From the NCBI RefSeq assembly GCF_017873095.1, contig NZ_JAGGJU010000009.1, forward strand, positions 62,001 through 126,000: 64,000 nucleotides of DNA, read 5' to 3'. This DNA comes from Heterorhizobium halophytocola. Its GTDB lineage: Bacteria; Pseudomonadota; Alphaproteobacteria; Rhizobiales; Rhizobiaceae. Positions 60,896-64,000 of this stretch are shown in pieces (position 1 is the stretch's first letter; each line of letters starts with the position of its first letter). The notes below the pieces were generated by a model, which saw only the letters and a program-made list of their open reading frames with translations, did not search any database and had not been told where the DNA came from. The translations under genes and the position numbers were made by a program.

Positions 60896-61033
60896 GGCGG
60901 GCGGGGGGCGGATCCGCGACAGCGCTGCCGGCGGAAGGTGGCAAGGTGGCGGCAGCGCGCTTGGTCGCAGAGGCGGAGTTTCGCAGGCGATGCGCACATC
61001 AGCCGGACCCGACCGCGCCGCACCGCTTGAGCT

Positions 61034-61918
61034 CTATGCCGGACTTGCCAGGATCGGCAGCCGCGACAGCGCCTTGCGCAGGTTTTCCGCATCCCAGGGC
61101 AGATGCTCGGCGATCGTCAGGGCGACGATATCGGACACCTCCCCGACCGCCGCAATCAGGCTGACCACGGTCTCGAGCGTCATCTTGCCCCTCGGCGAGG
61201 CCTGGAACTGTTCGGCCAGGCCCTCCGGATTGCTGAAGAGCTGGGCTCTGAAATGGGACGGCTCCAGCACGTCGAGATCGAAATGGACGAGCAGCCTGGA
61301 TGCGCCGGTGGATCGGATCCAGTCCGTCACCTCGCAAAACCGCTCGGTCAGTTCCTCCGGCGCGAAGACCTTCGGCTTGATCGCCTCGACGGCCGCACGG
61401 CTGCGCTCCGACACCGTCGCTTTGTCTATGCCGATATAGGCCAGTCGATCGGCGGGAATGGGCGCGGTGGCGAAGGCCGCGAAGGCCGCGTCGCCCTTGC
61501 CGAGCAGGTTGAGCATCGGATAGCCGTGCGCATGGGTGGAAACCTCCGAACTCGTCAGGTCGAAATGCGCGTCGATCCACAGCACCGCGACATCGCCCGC
61601 ATATCGGGCGGCGAGATAGGCGAAGGGGGCGAGGGAGACCGAGCAATCGCCGCCGAAGGTGACGATCCGGTCGGGTGCTGCAGCCTGAATGATGTCGCGG
61701 GCTGCCCGGTTCTGCGCCAGGATCGCCGACTTTCCCAGCACGCCGTCCTCGATTTCCAGCGCGGCATCCGTGGGCGTGGCGACCGGCACTTCGGCGAAAT
61801 CGAAGTCGCCTTGCGGCGCGAGCCAGGCCAGTAACCGCGCGCCAAGATGGTACACGCCATTATTGCCGCCCTGCCACTGGGGCATGAGCAATCGCAATGT
61901 CTTCGAGGGTGATGCCAT
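61034..61918 (-). CDS. Arginase/ureohydrolase-family protein, non-canonical GGDCS type
   Basis: A 294-residue protein of the arginase-agmatinase-formiminoglutamase family. The motifs are GGDCSVS (His replaced by Cys), DAHFD and HFDLDVLEP. The second and third motifs keep their metal-binding residues, but Cys instead of His at the first manganese ligand, and Glu in the third motif where DP is usual, suggest changed chemistry. AAGGAGAAG precedes the ATG at 61918. It is not near arginine or urea genes. Substrate unknown. Confidence 0.83.
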   Translation of the reverse strand: MASPSKTLRLLMPQWQGGNNGVYHLGARLLAWLAPQGDFDFAEVPVATPTDAALEIEDGVLGKSAILAQNRAARDIIQAAAPDRIVTFGGDCSVSLAPFAYLAARYAGDVAVLWIDAHFDLTSSEVSTHAHGYPMLNLLGKGDAAFAAFATAPIPADRLAYIGIDKATVSERSRAAVEAIKPKVFAPEELTERFCEVTDWIRSTGASRLLVHFDLDVLEPSHFRAQLFSNPEGLAEQFQASPRGKMTLETVVSLIAAVGEVSDIVALTIAEHLPWDAENLRKALSRLPILASPA

Positions 61919-62312
61919 TGTCGCTTCTCCTTGGGATCGTGCCCGCAATCGGCAGGGGAGATCGCCGTTGCCTCGCACTGCAAGCCTGCTGTTGGAAACC
62001 GTGTGAAGGGCGTGCCTTATACCGCTCGCGCTGCGCCGTTCAAGGAACCGGCAGGGCCATGACGGCCGGCGAAAGGGCAATTGGCTTGACTTTCCCGGGT
62101 TTTTGCTGTTTACCCCGACGAAATTCTGCGACGAGAGATGACTCCGAGCCGCCGACCGGGACCCATTACGGTATAAAACGTTCCCGGAGGTCAACACCCG
62201 ACAGCGCGATGCGCCCTCGGGTGATTTTCGGCTTTGCGTCTTGTTTTGATCGTCGAAAAGACCAAGGTTTCGGGCGAACCCAAAGTCCCTCCGAAACGAC
62301 AAGGAAGAGCCG
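61919..62312. other. Divergent intergenic region arginase-like / ffh
   Basis: No gene is recognised in these 394 nt. A TTGACT at 62086-62091 with a weak TTTACC-like hexamer about 17 nt later may be the ffh promoter. A second AT-rich spot (CGGTATAAAACG, 62170-62181) could serve as another start region. No 4.5S RNA gene was seen. Confidence 0.45.
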
Positions 62313-63899
62313 ATGTTTGAAAACCTCCAGGACCGCCTTGGATCCATCCTGAACGGATTGACCGGTCGCGGCGCGCTGTCGGAAGCGGATGTGTCCGCGG
62401 CCCTGCGCGAGGTGCGTCGTGCGCTTCTGGAAGCGGACGTGGCGCTCGAGGTCGTGCGCTCCTTTACCGATCGCGTGCGCGAAAAGGCCGTCGGTGCCGG
62501 CGTGCTGAAATCGATCAAGCCCGGCCAGATGGTCGTCAAGATCGTCCATGACGAGCTGGTCGAGATGCTGGGCTCGGAAGGCGTCACCATCGACCTCCAT
62601 GCGCCGGCGCCCGTCGTCATCATGATGGTCGGCCTGCAGGGCTCCGGCAAGACGACGACGACCGGCAAGATCGCCAAGCGGCTGACCGAGCGCGATCGCA
62701 AGAAGGTGCTGATGGCCTCGCTCGATACGCGCAGGCCCGCCGCCCAGGAACAGCTGCGCCAGATCGGCGAGCAGACCAAGATCGATACGCTGCCGATCAT
62801 TCCGGGCCAGTCGCCGACCGATATCGCGGCGCGCGCCGTGCAGGCGGCCAAGCTCGGCGGTCATGACGTGGTCATTCTCGACACCGCCGGCCGCACCCAT
62901 ATCGACGAGCCCCTGATGGTCGAGATGGCCGATATCAGGAAGAAGGCGAACCCGCACGAAATCCTGCTGGTCGCCGACAGCCTGACCGGCCAGGACGCCG
63001 TTAACCTGGCGCGCAATTTCGACGAGCGCATCGGCGTCACCGGCCTGGTGCTGACCCGCATGGACGGCGACGGCCGCGGCGGTGCGGCGCTGTCGATGCG
63101 CGCCGTGACCGGCAAGCCGATCAAGCTGATCGGTGTCGGCGAGCGGATGAACGAGCTCGAGGAGTTCCATCCGCGCCGGATCGCCGACCGTATCCTCGGC
63201 ATGGGCGACATCGTCTCGCTGGTCGAGAAGGCGGCCGAAAACATCGACGCGGAAAAGGCCGCGGCGATGGCCAAGAAGATGCAGTCGGGCAAGTTCGACC
63301 TGAACGACCTCGCCGACCAGCTGCGCCAGATGCAGAAGATGGGCGGCATGGGCGGGATCATGGGCCTGATGCCCGGCATGGCCGGAATGAAGGACAAGAT
63401 GTCGGCGGCCGGCATGGACGACAAGGTGTTCGGCCGGCAGCTCGCGATCATCTCGTCGATGACGCGGGCCGAGCGCTCGAACCCCGACATGCTGAAGCAT
63501 TCGCGCAAGAAGCGCATTGCCGCCGGCTCCGGCTCCAATGCCGCCGAGATCAACAAGCTGCTGAAAATGCATCGCCAGATGGCCGACATGATGAAAGCCA
63601 TGGGCGGCAAGAAGGGCGGCGGCATGATGAAGCAGATGATGGGCGGCCTGGCCGGCAAGATGGGGCTCGGCGGCATGGGCGGCCTGGGGGGCGGCATGCC
63701 CGACCTGTCGAACATGGACCCCAAGCAGATGGAGCAGCTGGCCAAGCAGGCGGAAGCCGCCGGCATCAAGCCGGGCTCGATGCCGGGCATGGGCGGCACC
63801 GGTGGTCTGGGCGGGCTCGGTGGCCTGGGCGGCCTCGGCGGGCCGAAGCTTCCGGGTCTCGGCGGCGGTTTCCCCGGCCTGCCGACAAAGAAGAAGTGA
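62313..63899 (+). CDS. ffh: Signal recognition particle protein Ffh
   Basis: GTPase that binds signal sequences as they leave the ribosome and docks with FtsY. The 528-residue protein has the N domain (FENLQDRLGSILNGLTGRG), G domain (GLQGSGKTTTTGKIA, DTAGRTHIDE, TRMDGDGRGG) and a Met-rich M domain for signal sequences and 4.5S RNA. The C-terminal tail (GGMGGLGGG, GGLGGLGGLGG) is unusually Gly/Met-rich and repetitive. Its receptor gene ftsY is in the same window. A chorismate mutase gene starts 7 nt downstream. Confidence 0.97.
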   Translation: MFENLQDRLGSILNGLTGRGALSEADVSAALREVRRALLEADVALEVVRSFTDRVREKAVGAGVLKSIKPGQMVVKIVHDELVEMLGSEGVTIDLHAPAPVVIMMVGLQGSGKTTTTGKIAKRLTERDRKKVLMASLDTRRPAAQEQLRQIGEQTKIDTLPIIPGQSPTDIAARAVQAAKLGGHDVVILDTAGRTHIDEPLMVEMADIRKKANPHEILLVADSLTGQDAVNLARNFDERIGVTGLVLTRMDGDGRGGAALSMRAVTGKPIKLIGVGERMNELEEFHPRRIADRILGMGDIVSLVEKAAENIDAEKAAAMAKKMQSGKFDLNDLADQLRQMQKMGGMGGIMGLMPGMAGMKDKMSAAGMDDKVFGRQLAIISSMTRAERSNPDMLKHSRKKRIAAGSGSNAAEINKLLKMHRQMADMMKAMGGKKGGGMMKQMMGGLAGKMGLGGMGGLGGGMPDLSNMDPKQMEQLAKQAEAAGIKPGSMPGMGGTGGLGGLGGLGGLGGPKLPGLGGGFPGLPTKKK

Positions 63900-63906
63900 G
63901 GCCATC

Positions 63907-64000
63907 ATGACCGATCTCGAAGTTCGCGAGCAATTGCTCGGATACCGCCAGTCGATCGACAATATCGATGCCGCACTGGTCAACATTCTGGCCGAACGGT
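63907..64000 (+). CDS. Chorismate mutase, AroQ type (5' part only)
   Basis: The visible 31 residues (MTDLEVREQLLGYRQSIDN followed by IDAALVNILAER) match the first helix of AroQ-class chorismate mutases, with the conserved Arg-x-x-Ile-Asp-x-x-Asp pattern that converts chorismate to prephenate. It starts 7 nt after ffh and is cut by the window end, so a fused or monofunctional form cannot be told apart. Confidence 0.87.
   Translation, partial: MTDLEVREQLLGYRQSIDNIDAALVNILAER

Overview
This window is a chromosomal segment of a high-GC alphaproteobacterium, most likely a member of the Rhizobiaceae (Rhizobium/Agrobacterium group). The reasons are the gene order rho-mnmE-mnmG-rsmG-parA-parB, a leuS-lptE-holA operon converging on parB, a TrcR/DUF1013 gene, a giant NAD-glutamate dehydrogenase, a thiCOSGE locus with a TPP riboswitch, and many copies of the short intergenic palindromes typical of rhizobial genomes. 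No plasmid, phage, transposase, CRISPR array, tRNA or rRNA is visible. The start in rho and the parABS genes with a perfect parS site suggest that the replication origin lies just upstream of the window; that is inference from conserved gene order.

Layout. 1-6.2 kb: end of rho, tRNA-U34 modification (mnmE, mnmG), 16S rRNA methylation (rsmG) and chromosome segregation (parA, parB, two parS sites). 6.2-10.5 kb (minus strand): leuS-lptE-holA. 10.6-16.4 kb: PLP homeostasis protein, propionyl-CoA synthetase (prpE), TrcR and acetyl-CoA synthetase (acsA). 16.4-24.7 kb: secreted nuclease, DUF1674 protein, htpX-rsmB, heparinase-like protein, purH and an MFS carrier. 24.7-36.1 kb: NAD-GDH, carbonic anhydrase, lytic transglycosylase, asd, GNAT, DUF2794 and two tandem DUF1223 proteins. 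36.2-42.6 kb: aconitase, then the cytochrome c maturation genes ccmA-B-C-D-G. 42.6-49.5 kb: a decayed higB with intact higA, then a minus-strand run dapF-mtaB-ftsY-yciB-DUF2585. 49.5-57.3 kb: a degenerate, repeat-rich stretch, then thiE-thiG-thiS-thiO, a 1.16-kb repeat block, thiC and its riboswitch. 57.4-64 kb: LprI-like secreted protein, metallo-beta-lactamase-fold hydrolase, glyoxalase-fold protein, arginase-family protein, ffh and the start of a chorismate mutase. ftsY and ffh, the two SRP GTPases, are both here, about 16 kb apart.

Most of the window is ordinary core genome. The most unusual feature is the spread of palindromic mosaic elements. They split the ccmA-ccmB and thiC-thiO gene pairs and have also entered the ftsY reading frame, where five elements and a 381-bp-period duplication enlarge the N-terminal A domain to about 436 residues. 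Other points of interest are a higBA locus whose toxin has lost its start codon and reading frame, a frameshifted alpha/beta-hydrolase remnant between two copies of the thiE 3' end, a possible structured purH leader, and a TPP riboswitch with a perfect 18-nt palindrome in its variable arm.
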